This document shows positions 8,158 to 16,413 of a stretch of DNA of 50,786 nucleotides, piece after piece; within the stretch, counting starts at the first letter, position 1, and every line of letters starts with the position of its first letter. The position numbers and the translations under genes were made by a program. The stretch lies in NCBI GenBank assembly GCA_031287565.1, contig JAITSS010000061.1:1-50786 (forward strand), read 5' to 3'. The stretch is from Desulfobulbaceae bacterium. Its GTDB lineage: Bacteria > Desulfobacterota > Desulfobulbia > Desulfobulbales > Desulfocapsaceae. The notes below the pieces were generated by a model. It was not told where the DNA came from and searched no databases. It saw only the letters and a list, made by a program, of their open reading frames with translations.

Positions 8158-11073
8158 ATGCAATTCACGGTCAATCAGTCGTATTCCGGTTTTATTCTCG
8201 AAAAATATCAGACCTTAGCTGAAATTGATTCCCAGGTCTTTCTCTTCCGCCACGCCACGACCGGCTGTCCGTTCGTCGCCATAAAAAATCGCGACAGCAA
8301 CAAGACGTTTTCTGTCGCCTTCAATACCATCCCCACCGATTCGACTGGTGTCGCCCATATTCTCGAACATTCGGTGCTTATGGGATCGAAAAAATATCCG
8401 GTTAAGGATGTGTTCGGCGAGGTTCACAAAGGTGGATTGATGACTTTTCTGAACGCTATGACCGGCGCGGACATCACCTATTATCCATTTGCCACGCGCA
8501 ATATGCGGGAATATTTTAATCTGATGGATATTTACTGCGATGTGGTCTTCAATCCATTGCTGTCGCGCTCGACTTTTGAGCAGGAAGGCTGGCATTACCA
8601 CCAGGAGGACGCCGCCTCGCCCATGACCTTTCAGGGCGTTGTTTTTAATGAAATGAAGGGCGCGTTTTCCGACCCGATCCGGGCGATTTTCCATAATATT
8701 TATCGCGGTTTAATGCCTGGTTCGACGTATGCCCACGAATCCGGCGGCGACCCGAAACGGATTCCTGATTTGACCTATGAGGAGTTTGTCGCTTTCCACC
8801 GCCGCCATTATCATCCGTCGAACGCCATGTTTTTTGTCTATGGCGATGCCGATTTGGCCGAGGAATTGCGTTTCCTCAATGAGAATTTTCTTGCCGCCTA
8901 TCCGGAACGGTCGGAACTCTGTCGCGTCGAGCTTGGGACGGACAGAAACGAGCCGATTTTTCTGCGCGATACCTATGCCGTTGACGGCGTTGAGGCCGTC
9001 GGCAAAACCTATCTTGCCGTTGGCTCTAAAGTGGGAACGGCTTTGGAATTGCGCGAGAATATGGCTCTGCACATCCTGTCCGGCATCCTCTATAATTCTG
9101 ACGCCTCGCCTTTGAAAAACGCCATCATCGGGAGTGGTTTATGTAAGGATTTCGGCGGATTATACCTGTCGTCATCGTCATTTTCCACGGTGATGCTCAC
9201 CTATCTGGTTGGCAGCGAGGGGGAGCATCGTGACGCCTTTCTCGATTTGTATCGAAAAACCCTCACAGAAATGGTCGAACAGGGCCTCGACCGCGACCTG
9301 CTGATATCCGAGCTGAACCGTTTTGAATTCGCGCTTCGCGAGGAGAACAGCAAAGCGCAGCGCGGTCTTGATTTGATCGGCAAAGCCATGAGCGCCCTGA
9401 AATATGGCGCGGATCTGTTTGCCAGCCTGACGAATGAAGAGATGCTTAAATCGGTGCGGCGGGCGGCCTTGGAAGAGCGGTTTTTTGAGAAACTCATTGC
9501 GGAACGGCTGCTGGACCAAGCGGCGACCGCTGTTCTCACCTTGTCGCCCGACCCCAACAAGCAGGCGAACAGCCAGGCCGAAGAAAACGCCCGACTGGCC
9601 GCCCATGCCGAGAGGCTTGACGCCGCCGGGCGCGAGGCGCTTGTTGCTCGCGCCCAAAATTTGCTGGAGGAGCAGCGTCGCCCGAACAGCCCGGAAACCC
9701 TCGCGCTTTTGCCGCAACTGGCTATTGCCGACCTGCGCGACGACATTGAAATGTACGAGGCGCGTCCAAGCGAGTTCTTCGGTTGCCAGGCGCTTGTGCA
9801 TGAATTGCCGACCGGCGGCATTACCAGCCTCGACCTGGGTTTTGATGTGCGGGCGCTGCCGCCGCGTTTTCTGCCCTGGCTGGATATTTTCGCGGTCATC
9901 GTCACGGAAATCGGCACCAAGCGGCTTGACTACATCGCCTTCGCCAAGGAAATCGCCACCCACACCGGTAGCTTTAGCCATTCCATCGCCGCATACAGCC
10001 ACCGGAGCCAGCCAGCCAGGCCGCTCATCTGGTTGCACATGAAATGCCTGCCCGGCTCGCTTGCCGAGGCGCTGGCGCTGGTGGCCGAGGTTTTGGCCGA
10101 TGTGTCGTTCGCCGACCGCCGCCGCATCGCCGAAATCGTCCAGCGCGAATTCGCCTGGAGCGAACATGCGGCGCAGAGCGAAGGCTATGAGCTGGCCGCC
10201 GCCCGCGCCATGGCCCACCTCGGCGAGGCCGGGCATTATCATGAACTGTGTAGCGGCGTGACCGCCTATCTGGCGCTGAAAGAATTAGCCGGGCATTATC
10301 AGGAAAATGAGGAGGAATTTCTCGCCGCTTTGGCTGAAATGGCCCGCCGGTTATTTGTCCGCGACAATCTGTTTGTTTCAGTCACCGGGCGCGGCCAGGA
10401 ACTGGATGTCGTTCGTCGGAGCGGCGAATGTTTGATAGTAAATTTGCCCATGGCCTCCCAGGGTGAACGTCACGCCCTGCCTCTGTTCGGCCAACCGGCG
10501 CATGAAGCCTTTATCACCGCGTCTGAGGTGGTTTTCTGTGTGCAGGCGGCCAATCTGTTCACAAACGGCCAGGGGTATAACGGCCATTTCGAGGCGCTGA
10601 AGACCTGGTTATCCCGTGATTATCTGTGGAATACTGTGCGGCAGATGGGCGGCGCCTATGGTTGTTTCATCCAGGCAAGCTCCATCAGCGGCAATTTCGC
10701 CTGCATCAGCTACCGTGATCCGCAGGTGCGCAAAACCTACGCCGCCTATCAAGATATGGCCGAAAAAGTGGCCGCGTTGAACCTGGATCAACGAGCCTTG
10801 GCGCAGTTGATTCTTGGCGCCTATGGCGCTTGCGACCCGCACCTGAGCGCCATCGGCAAGGGCGTTACCGCCAGAAATGAATACCTTATGGGTGTTACCG
10901 CCGCCGAAAAGCGGCAACGCCTGCGGGAAATCATCGGCGTGACCAATGAGCATTTGCGTGAATTCGCCGCGAAGTTTGCCGCGATGCTGCCGCTCGCCCA
11001 CCGCTCTATTATCGGCAATCGCGGCAAAATCGAAGGCGGACGCGAATTGTTCGATCGCATTTATGAATTGTGA
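8158..11073 (+). CDS. M16C-family zinc metallopeptidase (PreP/Cym1-like)
   Basis: 971 residues from the ATG at 8158, chosen because homology-like sequence begins there (MQFTVNQSYSGF); the frame is open upstream to 8014. The inverted zinc motif HILEH (His67, Glu70, His71) is followed by the distal Glu165 in VVFNEMKGAFSD. Length and the second-half inactive M16 domain fit presequence protease/SdrA-type M16C enzymes, clam-shaped cytoplasmic or organellar peptidases that degrade short unstructured peptides. No signal peptide is seen. feoA starts 14 bases after the stop, so the peptidase may be co-transcribed with the first feoA, though a functional link to iron is not known. Confidence 0.93.
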   Translation: MQFTVNQSYSGFILEKYQTLAEIDSQVFLFRHATTGCPFVAIKNRDSNKTFSVAFNTIPTDSTGVAHILEHSVLMGSKKYPVKDVFGEVHKGGLMTFLNAMTGADITYYPFATRNMREYFNLMDIYCDVVFNPLLSRSTFEQEGWHYHQEDAASPMTFQGVVFNEMKGAFSDPIRAIFHNIYRGLMPGSTYAHESGGDPKRIPDLTYEEFVAFHRRHYHPSNAMFFVYGDADLAEELRFLNENFLAAYPERSELCRVELGTDRNEPIFLRDTYAVDGVEAVGKTYLAVGSKVGTALELRENMALHILSGILYNSDASPLKNAIIGSGLCKDFGGLYLSSSSFSTVMLTYLVGSEGEHRDAFLDLYRKTLTEMVEQGLDRDLLISELNRFEFALREENSKAQRGLDLIGKAMSALKYGADLFASLTNEEMLKSVRRAALEERFFEKLIAERLLDQAATAVLTLSPDPNKQANSQAEENARLAAHAERLDAAGREALVARAQNLLEEQRRPNSPETLALLPQLAIADLRDDIEMYEARPSEFFGCQALVHELPTGGITSLDLGFDVRALPPRFLPWLDIFAVIVTEIGTKRLDYIAFAKEIATHTGSFSHSIAAYSHRSQPARPLIWLHMKCLPGSLAEALALVAEVLADVSFADRRRIAEIVQREFAWSEHAAQSEGYELAAARAMAHLGEAGHYHELCSGVTAYLALKELAGHYQENEEEFLAALAEMARRLFVRDNLFVSVTGRGQELDVVRRSGECLIVNLPMASQGERHALPLFGQPAHEAFITASEVVFCVQAANLFTNGQGYNGHFEALKTWLSRDYLWNTVRQMGGAYGCFIQASSISGNFACISYRDPQVRKTYAAYQDMAEKVAALNLDQRALAQLILGAYGACDPHLSAIGKGVTARNEYLMGVTAAEKRQRLREIIGVTNEHLREFAAKFAAMLPLAHRSIIGNRGKIEGGRELFDRIYEL

Positions 11074-11087
11074 ATACGGAGGAGACC

Positions 11088-11324
11088 ATGCCGGTTATCA
11101 ATCTGCGGCAGATGAAAAAGGGACAAAGCGGCATCATCACCGCGATCACGGTTGGTGGCGAATTGGGGCGGAGAATCAGGGAAATGGGCTTGGTGCCGGG
11201 CGCGGAGCTGACAGTGCAGGGCCGGGCGCCGCTCTACGATCCGGTGGCGATCCGGGTTCTGGACAGCACATTATCCCTGCGCAATAACGAGGCCGACCAC
11301 ATCAGCGTCGAGGTGGACGACTGA
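11088..11324 (+). CDS. feoA: FeoA, ferrous iron transport accessory protein
   Basis: 78 residues; the ATG at 11088 is preceded by GGAGGA at the right distance, favouring it over the in-frame ATG at 11070. Small SH3-like FeoA domain: INLRQMKKGQSGII, then GGELGRRIREMGLVPGAELTVQGRAPLYDPVAIRV, then LSLRNNEADHISVEV. FeoA is a cytosolic partner thought to modulate FeoB. FeoB lies about 2.3 kb downstream rather than next to it, because of the intervening second FeoA and a restriction-modification pair. Confidence 0.93.
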   Translation: MPVINLRQMKKGQSGIITAITVGGELGRRIREMGLVPGAELTVQGRAPLYDPVAIRVLDSTLSLRNNEADHISVEVDD

Positions 11325-11370
11325 TTTTTTTCTCTCACAATTTAGTGCTTTCTAAAAGAATTTCAGGTTC

Positions 11371-11399
11371 TTGATCTCCCGGATCGCCCTTGTTATAGT
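11371..11399 (+). promoter_or_regulatory. Sigma70-type promoter before the second feoA
   Basis: TTGATC (11371-11376), exactly 17 bp, TATAGT (11394-11399); expected start near 11406. It would drive the Cys-rich FeoA, the R-M genes and feoB independently of the first feoA. I could not recognise a convincing Fur box around it. Confidence 0.6.
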
Positions 11400-11435
11400 T
11401 TGGACGAATAAACTTTTACCAGCGGGAGTTTTACC

Positions 11436-11810
11436 ATGACTTTCAAGAACCTACGCCATTCCTGCCGCCGGATAGGCGCGTCGGTCATGGGATGCTTTCA
11501 TGCCAAACGCGATTGCGCCGACCGCTGCCCGGAGCGCCGCGAGATGCCCCTGTCTTCCTGTTGTCGCGGCGGGCGGCTGCGCATCTGCCGCATCGAGGGC
11601 GACCGCGAGCAGTGCGCGAAAATGGCGGCGATGGGCCTGTATCCGGGTCGTGAAGCCGAGCTGATTCACCCCGGAGCATGTGGCGGACGATGCCTGCTGA
11701 AAATTGAGGATTGCTCGCTCTGCCTCGACAAATCCACCAGCGAAGGCATCATGGTGGCCGCCACGGAACCACGAGCGCATGGACGAATCCGCAAAATATC
11801 CCCTCGCTGA
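11436..11810 (+). CDS. Cys-rich FeoA-domain protein
   Basis: 124 residues; ATG preceded by GGGAG (11424-11428). The N-terminal 45 residues are Cys-rich (Cys10, 20, 27, 31, 42, 43), then a FeoA-like SH3 domain (about 46-110: GRLRICRIEGDREQCAKMAAMGLYPG, ..., CLLKIEDCSLCLDKSTSEGIMV). Cysteines replace several normal FeoA positions, suggesting metal binding or redox sensing of iron. The last 10-15 residues (RAHGRIRKISPR) do not look FeoA-like and overlap the endonuclease start by 32 bases. This is consistent with a replaced 3' end at an insertion junction. Confidence 0.85.
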   Translation: MTFKNLRHSCRRIGASVMGCFHAKRDCADRCPERREMPLSSCCRGGRLRICRIEGDREQCAKMAAMGLYPGREAELIHPGACGGRCLLKIEDCSLCLDKSTSEGIMVAATEPRAHGRIRKISPR

Positions 11811-12672
11811 AATTTTCGGGCGCTTGCCCGGCGATTGTTCGCCCACGGCGGAACGCTATCGGAGAAACCGTCTCTGTCCCTTCAACAATAAAGTCCCGAA
11901 CTGTACGAAAGATAAGGCGCAAGACCCTTTGGGAGTATGCAGCATTCTGCATAACGGTTTGCCAACCATCACCTGTCCGATTCGCTTCCGGGAAGACTGG
12001 CGCATCACCGATGACGCCGCTTCGTTCTTCTTTCCCAAAAAAGCCGCATGGACTTCCCTGACCGAAGTCCGTTTGAACGACGCGAACGGCAAATCGGCGG
12101 GCAACATTGATATTGTCCTTGTAGTCTACGATGAGGATGGGCGGTTACTGGATTTCGGCGCACTGGAAATCCAGGCGGTGTATATTTCCGGTAATGTGCG
12201 CGAGCCATTTGCTTGCTATATGCGCGAGTCGCGCCACGACGAAATAAACCTGAATTGGAGAAACGAACCCAACTATCCGCGCCCGGATTACTTGTCGTCC
12301 TCCCGAAAAAGACTCGCACCGCAACTCCTCTTTAAAGGTGGCATTCTTCATGCCTGGCGTAAAAAAAGTGCGGTGGCCATCGATCGGAAATTTTTTGAGA
12401 CACTGCCAAACCTCGTCCCAGTCGCTCAGGAACAAGCGGAGATTACCTGGCTTATTTATGGCCTGAAAAAGGTGGATTTTGAAGGCTGCCCGCGTTATCG
12501 CCTGGAGCTGGTCGATACGGTTTTCACGGGATTTGAATCGGCGCTTTTATCGATAACCACGCCCGCGCCAGGCGATTTGAGAAAATTCACTGGAATGTTA
12601 CAGAAAAAGCTGGATGCGCGATTGGAAACTCCACCAGACAACTACACTCTTGATGCGTCATTTATTTCATGA
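11779..12672 (+). CDS. NotI-family type II restriction endonuclease
   Basis: 297 residues from the ATG at 11779. Recognised by motifs shared with NotI: an EIFG start (residues 11-14), then CPFNN...C...GVCSI...CP, giving four cysteines (33, 42, 54, 66) in the spacing expected of the NotI Cys4 iron site, then a PD-(D/E)XK-type core with Asp111 (NIDIVLV) and the NotI-like E-I-Q signature (Glu130, Gln132 in GALEIQAV). The product should cleave a specific DNA site; the recognition sequence cannot be read from the protein. The stop overlaps the methyltransferase start (ATGA). By eye it is less GC-rich than its neighbours, as expected of an acquired pair. It overlaps the upstream FeoA-like gene by 32 bases. 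Confidence 0.85.
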   Translation: MDESAKYPLAEIFGRLPGDCSPTAERYRRNRLCPFNNKVPNCTKDKAQDPLGVCSILHNGLPTITCPIRFREDWRITDDAASFFFPKKAAWTSLTEVRLNDANGKSAGNIDIVLVVYDEDGRLLDFGALEIQAVYISGNVREPFACYMRESRHDEINLNWRNEPNYPRPDYLSSSRKRLAPQLLFKGGILHAWRKKSAVAIDRKFFETLPNLVPVAQEQAEITWLIYGLKKVDFEGCPRYRLELVDTVFTGFESALLSITTPAPGDLRKFTGMLQKKLDARLETPPDNYTLDASFIS

Positions 12673-13562
12673 ACGCCACACAGCTTTCACTTTTCCCAGA
12701 GATCATTCCCGATAAAAAACCGCGTCCGGTCAATGTCGCGTCGGTTCCTCAGCGCAGTCTGTTCCGCTATCCTGGAGGCAAGACTTGGTTCGTTCCAACG
12801 TTCCGCCAATGGATGCGGCATCAGCGCGTAAAACCGGCGGTATTGATCGAACCATTTGCCGGTGGCGGCATTATCAGCCTAACAGCATTATTTGATAGGC
12901 TCGTGGAGCGTGTCGTCATGGCGGAGCTTGACGCCGATGTCGCGGCGGTGTGGCAAGCCATCGTGGATGGTCAGTCGCATTGGTTGGCGGAAAAAATTCT
13001 TCATTTTGCATTGACCAAAGAATCTGTCATTGACGCTATTACAAAACGCCCTGGGAGTGTGCGGGAAAAAGCGTTTCAAACCATTTTGAAGAACAGAACT
13101 CTTCATGGAGGCATCCTGGCGGCAGGCGCAGGTTTTATTAAATCCGGCGAAAATGGCAGAGGAATAGGCTCCCGTTGGTATCCCATGACTTTGGCGCGTC
13201 GATTGGGCGATTTGGCCATCATCGCGCCTCAAATTGATTTTCGTCATGACGACGCCTTGAATGTTATCCGCGCTTTTTCCACGGAAGAAAGCGCTATCTT
13301 CTTTATTGATCCTCCTTATACAGCGGGTGGTAAAAAAGCTGGGCGACGGCTTTATAAACACTGCGATCTTGATCACAACGAATTATTTACCCTATGCGCC
13401 GCGCTTAAAGGGGATTTTCTCATGACGTATGACAATGCTTCTGAAGTGAGAGACTATGCCCGGTCGCATAATTTCGCCACGCGCCTGATTCCCATGCACA
13501 ACACCCACCACGCGACCATGCGCGAACTGGTCATTGGCAAAGACTTGGCGTGGATGGACTGA
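12669..13562 (+). CDS. DNA adenine methyltransferase (Dam/D12 class)
   Basis: 297 residues. Motifs in alpha-class (MethyltransfD12) order: FRYPGGK (residues 32-38, motif X), EPFAGGG (61-67, motif I, AdoMet binding) and catalytic FFIDPPY with Asp214 (motif IV). It methylates N6 of adenine in its target, presumably protecting the site cut by the endonuclease with which it overlaps by four bases (ATGA). The Dam-type class means the protected target must contain adenine, so it cannot be the NotI site GCGGCCGC itself. Followed by a 42-base gap to feoB. Confidence 0.92.
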   Translation: MNATQLSLFPEIIPDKKPRPVNVASVPQRSLFRYPGGKTWFVPTFRQWMRHQRVKPAVLIEPFAGGGIISLTALFDRLVERVVMAELDADVAAVWQAIVDGQSHWLAEKILHFALTKESVIDAITKRPGSVREKAFQTILKNRTLHGGILAAGAGFIKSGENGRGIGSRWYPMTLARRLGDLAIIAPQIDFRHDDALNVIRAFSTEESAIFFIDPPYTAGGKKAGRRLYKHCDLDHNELFTLCAALKGDFLMTYDNASEVRDYARSHNFATRLIPMHNTHHATMRELVIGKDLAWMD

Positions 13563-13604
13563 CGCTACTTTTCCCTTCATCCTTTTTTCTCCCAAAACTA
13601 TCTC

Positions 13605-15815
13605 ATGCCTGAATCCACCATCACCATGGCCCTGGCCGGTAATCCGAACGCCGGCAAAACCACATTGTTTAATGATCTGACCGGCGCCAGACAGCATGTC
13701 GGCAATTATCCCGGCGTCACCGTCGATTACAAAACCGGCTCTTTGCGCCACCAGGGGAAAGAAATCGTCATCACCGATTTGCCCGGCACCTATTCGATGA
13801 CCGCCTATTCGGCGGAAGAACTGGTGGCCCGCGATTATCTGATTCGCGAGCGCCCGGCGGTGGTCATCAACATTGTCGATGCCTCAAATCTTGAGCGCAA
13901 TCTGTATTTAACCTGTCAATTGCTGGAGCTGGGTATTCCCATCGTCATCGCCTTGAACATGATGGATGTGGCCAAGGATCGCGGCATTGAAATCGCCGTG
14001 GAAAAATTGGCCCGGCTCATTGAAACGCCGGTGGTTCCCGTCGTCGCCCGTTCCGGCGTCGGCGTCAAAGACCTGCTCGATGCCGCCGTCGCCCTGGCCG
14101 CCGAACACCACGCCTGGCGGCCCCGCGTCATTTCCTACGGCGAGGATGTGGACGCGGCGCTGGCCGAAATGTCGGCCGCGATTGAAAAACGCGGCTTTCT
14201 CACCGACAGCTATCCGCCGCGCTACACCGCCGTCAAGCTGCTGGAGAACGACGAGCAGCTCGCCAATCTGAGTGCGGCGACCGACCCCAATTTCACCCGC
14301 GAACTGATTGAGCGGATGGAGAAACTCAGCGAACACACACAAAAGACGCTGGATGTTTATCCGGAAGCGGTGATCGCCGACCACCGCTATGGCTATATAA
14401 AATCGATTATCCGCCAGGGTGTTATCACCCGCGCCTACGATTCCAGCCGCCTCTACGCCTCGGACAAAATTGATAAAGTCCTCACTCATCGTCTGTTGGG
14501 GCCGCTGATGATGCTGGCGATTCTGTACGCCTTGTACACATTCACCTTTTCCTGGAGCGAATATCCGGTCGCCTGGCTGGAAGCGGGTATTGGCGCGATC
14601 AGTGATATGGTCTCGGCGCGTCTGCCGGATGGCCTCATCAAATCGCTCGTGGTTTCTGGGATTATCGAGGGCGTCGGCGGCGTCTTCGGTTTCGTGCCAC
14701 TGATTATGTTCATGTTTTTCGGCATCGCTATTTTGGAAGATTCCGGCTATCTGGCGCGGGTCGCCTTCATGATGGATCGCGTCTTCCGCATCTTCGGACT
14801 GCACGGCTCGTCGGTTATGCCGTTTATTGTCTCAGGTGGCATTGCCGGCGGTTGCGCCGTGCCCGGCGTCATGGCCACGCGGACCCTGCGTTCGCCGAAG
14901 GAGCGGCTGGCGACCCTCTTGACGGTGCCGTTTATGAATTGCGGCGCCAAAGTGCCGGTTCTGGCGCTTCTGATTGGCGCGTTTTTCAGCGAGCATCAGG
15001 CGCGGAACATGTTCCTCTTCACCATGCTGGCCTGGATTATGGCGCTTATAACCGCCAAATTGTTGCGTTTGACCGTTTTGCGCGGCGAGCCGACGCCCTT
15101 TGTCATGGAGTTGCCGCCGTATCGTTTTCCGACCCTGCGCGGCCTTTTGATTCACACCTGGGAGCGCACCTGGCAGTACATCAAAAAGGCTGGCACGGTG
15201 ATTCTGGCCATTTCCATTGTATTATGGGCGCTCATGACCTTTCCGAAGCTCGACGCCGCAAGCCGTGACGGATTTGACCGCGAGCGCGATGCGGCAAAGG
15301 TTGTTTTCACCCAGGAAATTCAGGATGAGGCGGCCTCGGAGCGCGAGGATATTTCCGAGACTGGGCAAAGCCTGCGTGATAAGCTGGCGGCAATCGACGC
15401 CCGTGAGGCGGAAGCCGGTCTTGAATATTCAGTGGCTGGTCGTCTTGGCCGAGGATTTGAGCCGATTTCGCGCTGGGCCGGTTTCGATTGGCGGACCAAT
15501 ATCGCCCTTTTGGGCGGCGTCGCGGCCAAGGAGGTCATCGTCTCAACTTTGGGCACCGCCTATTCGATGGGCGATATTGACCCGGACGACAGCCGCTCGC
15601 TGGCCAGCCGCCTACAAGCCGATCCCGGCTGGAACCCGGTGACGGCGGCGGCGGTTCTGGTGTTCATCATGTTTTACGCGCCCTGCTTCGTGACCGTGGT
15701 CTGCATCGCCCGTGAATCGTCGTGGAAATGGGCGGCGTTCTCCGTCTGCTTTAATACCGTCTGCGCCTTTTTGTTGGCGGCGGCGGTTTTTCAGATTGGC
15801 GCGTTTTTGGGCTAG
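13605..15815 (+). CDS. feoB: FeoB, ferrous iron transporter with G-protein domain
   Basis: 736 residues. N-terminal GTPase: G1 GNPNAGKT (12-19), G2/G3 region with DLPGTYSM, G4 NMMD (about 118-121), followed by a helical guanine-dissociation-inhibitor region (about 170-270). The membrane half (about 300-735) has two gate motifs with conserved cysteines (GGCAVPGV, MNCGAKVP). It imports Fe2+ across the inner membrane, typical of anaerobes. No Shine-Dalgarno precedes the ATG at 13605 or the alternative Met at 13626. This is unusual for an operon gene and consistent with the R-M insertion having replaced the native leader. Translation may depend on coupling or another start. Confidence 0.95.
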   Translation: MPESTITMALAGNPNAGKTTLFNDLTGARQHVGNYPGVTVDYKTGSLRHQGKEIVITDLPGTYSMTAYSAEELVARDYLIRERPAVVINIVDASNLERNLYLTCQLLELGIPIVIALNMMDVAKDRGIEIAVEKLARLIETPVVPVVARSGVGVKDLLDAAVALAAEHHAWRPRVISYGEDVDAALAEMSAAIEKRGFLTDSYPPRYTAVKLLENDEQLANLSAATDPNFTRELIERMEKLSEHTQKTLDVYPEAVIADHRYGYIKSIIRQGVITRAYDSSRLYASDKIDKVLTHRLLGPLMMLAILYALYTFTFSWSEYPVAWLEAGIGAISDMVSARLPDGLIKSLVVSGIIEGVGGVFGFVPLIMFMFFGIAILEDSGYLARVAFMMDRVFRIFGLHGSSVMPFIVSGGIAGGCAVPGVMATRTLRSPKERLATLLTVPFMNCGAKVPVLALLIGAFFSEHQARNMFLFTMLAWIMALITAKLLRLTVLRGEPTPFVMELPPYRFPTLRGLLIHTWERTWQYIKKAGTVILAISIVLWALMTFPKLDAASRDGFDRERDAAKVVFTQEIQDEAASEREDISETGQSLRDKLAAIDAREAEAGLEYSVAGRLGRGFEPISRWAGFDWRTNIALLGGVAAKEVIVSTLGTAYSMGDIDPDDSRSLASRLQADPGWNPVTAAAVLVFIMFYAPCFVTVVCIARESSWKWAAFSVCFNTVCAFLLAAAVFQIGAFLG

Positions 15816-15825
15816 GGGAAATGAC

Positions 15826-16063
15826 ATGCCGACTGGGCTGCGAATCGCTGTCTACCGCATGATGTTGTATTCAATCGGATGGAGATGAGCCGGTTCACCT
15901 CATGTTTGCAGAGACAACAAGGCGGCGAAATTTTGGATATTGCCGACTCGCCTGTCGATGAACAACGGATATTCGGCGCGAGAATGAAGAAATTGAGAAA
16001 ATCGTCGAAGACAATGGCAAAGGAATCGAGAGAAGATGGTAAGAATGGTTTAGCGCTGATTGA
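15826..16063 (+). pseudogene. Decayed DUF4160-family gene
   Basis: From ATG 15826, well placed after an AGGGGA ribosome site that overlaps the feoB stop, the frame reads MPTGLRIAVYRMMLYS, a stop at 15886-15888, then PHVCRDNKAAKFW, then NNGYSARE. These are the DUF4160 hallmarks (MPTVLRI..., HIHV.RDNKAAKFWLDP, ..NGFSA.EL). A one-base shift near 15979 moves the frame; it resumes as EEIEKIVEDNGKGIERRW, a stop at 16040-16042, EWFSAD and a final stop at 16061-16063. Two nonsense changes plus a frameshift mark a dead gene. DUF4160 proteins usually pair with a DUF2442 protein; the relic of one follows. Confidence 0.75.
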
Positions 16064-16401
16064 ACGCAATCCCATTGCGTTATCACTGTAATTCAGCGAT
16101 GACGAAATGATTATATCGCTTATAGGCGGAAGATGTATTTCCGCGCCTTTATCCTGGTATCCTCGGCTGGCCTGGGCTTCGCCAAGAGAACGCGAAAATG
16201 ATCAGCTCATTGGTGGATGCGAGGATATTCATTGGTCAGATATAGATGAAGGTATATCAAATGGTTGGCATTCTGCGTGGAAATCCATCCTTCGAATCTG
16301 AACAATCTTTAAGAACATGGCTACAAGGCCGTAAACAATTATGTGAGCGTCTATCGCATCAGCGTGGCCTCATCGCAAATGATTCTTCAACCGCATTTTG
16401 A
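16056..16401 (+). pseudogene. Decayed DUF2442-family gene
   Basis: In one frame: IERNPIALSL, stop at 16089-16091, then FSDDEMIISLIGG, RCISAPLSWYPRLAWA, SPRERENDQLIGG and DIHWSDIDEGIS, which is the DUF2442 signature (DDE..V.L.DGR.ISVPL.WYPRL..A....R....LIG.G.GIHWPDLDEDIS). At about 16258-16261 an extra A breaks the frame. The next frame continues exactly as expected: MVGILRGNPSFESEQSLRTW and on to a TGA at 16399-16401. No start codon is evident at the 5' end. The reading-frame damage suggests a pseudogene unless the sequence has errors. It directly follows the DUF4160 relic. Confidence 0.75.
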
Positions 16402-16413
16402 GGGCGAACCAGC

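Noticed and set aside
9178-10242. Leftward 354-residue open frame inside the M16 peptidase gene
   Set aside because: Antisense shadow of a well-supported coding gene; Gly/Arg/Gln-rich with no motif.
11340-11410. Fur box before the second feoA
   Set aside because: TTCTAAAAGAA is a short palindrome but does not match the 19-bp Fur consensus well enough to claim.
13605-15815. Two separate FeoB halves or a broken gene
   Set aside because: The frame is continuous with G-domain and both gate motifs at full length.
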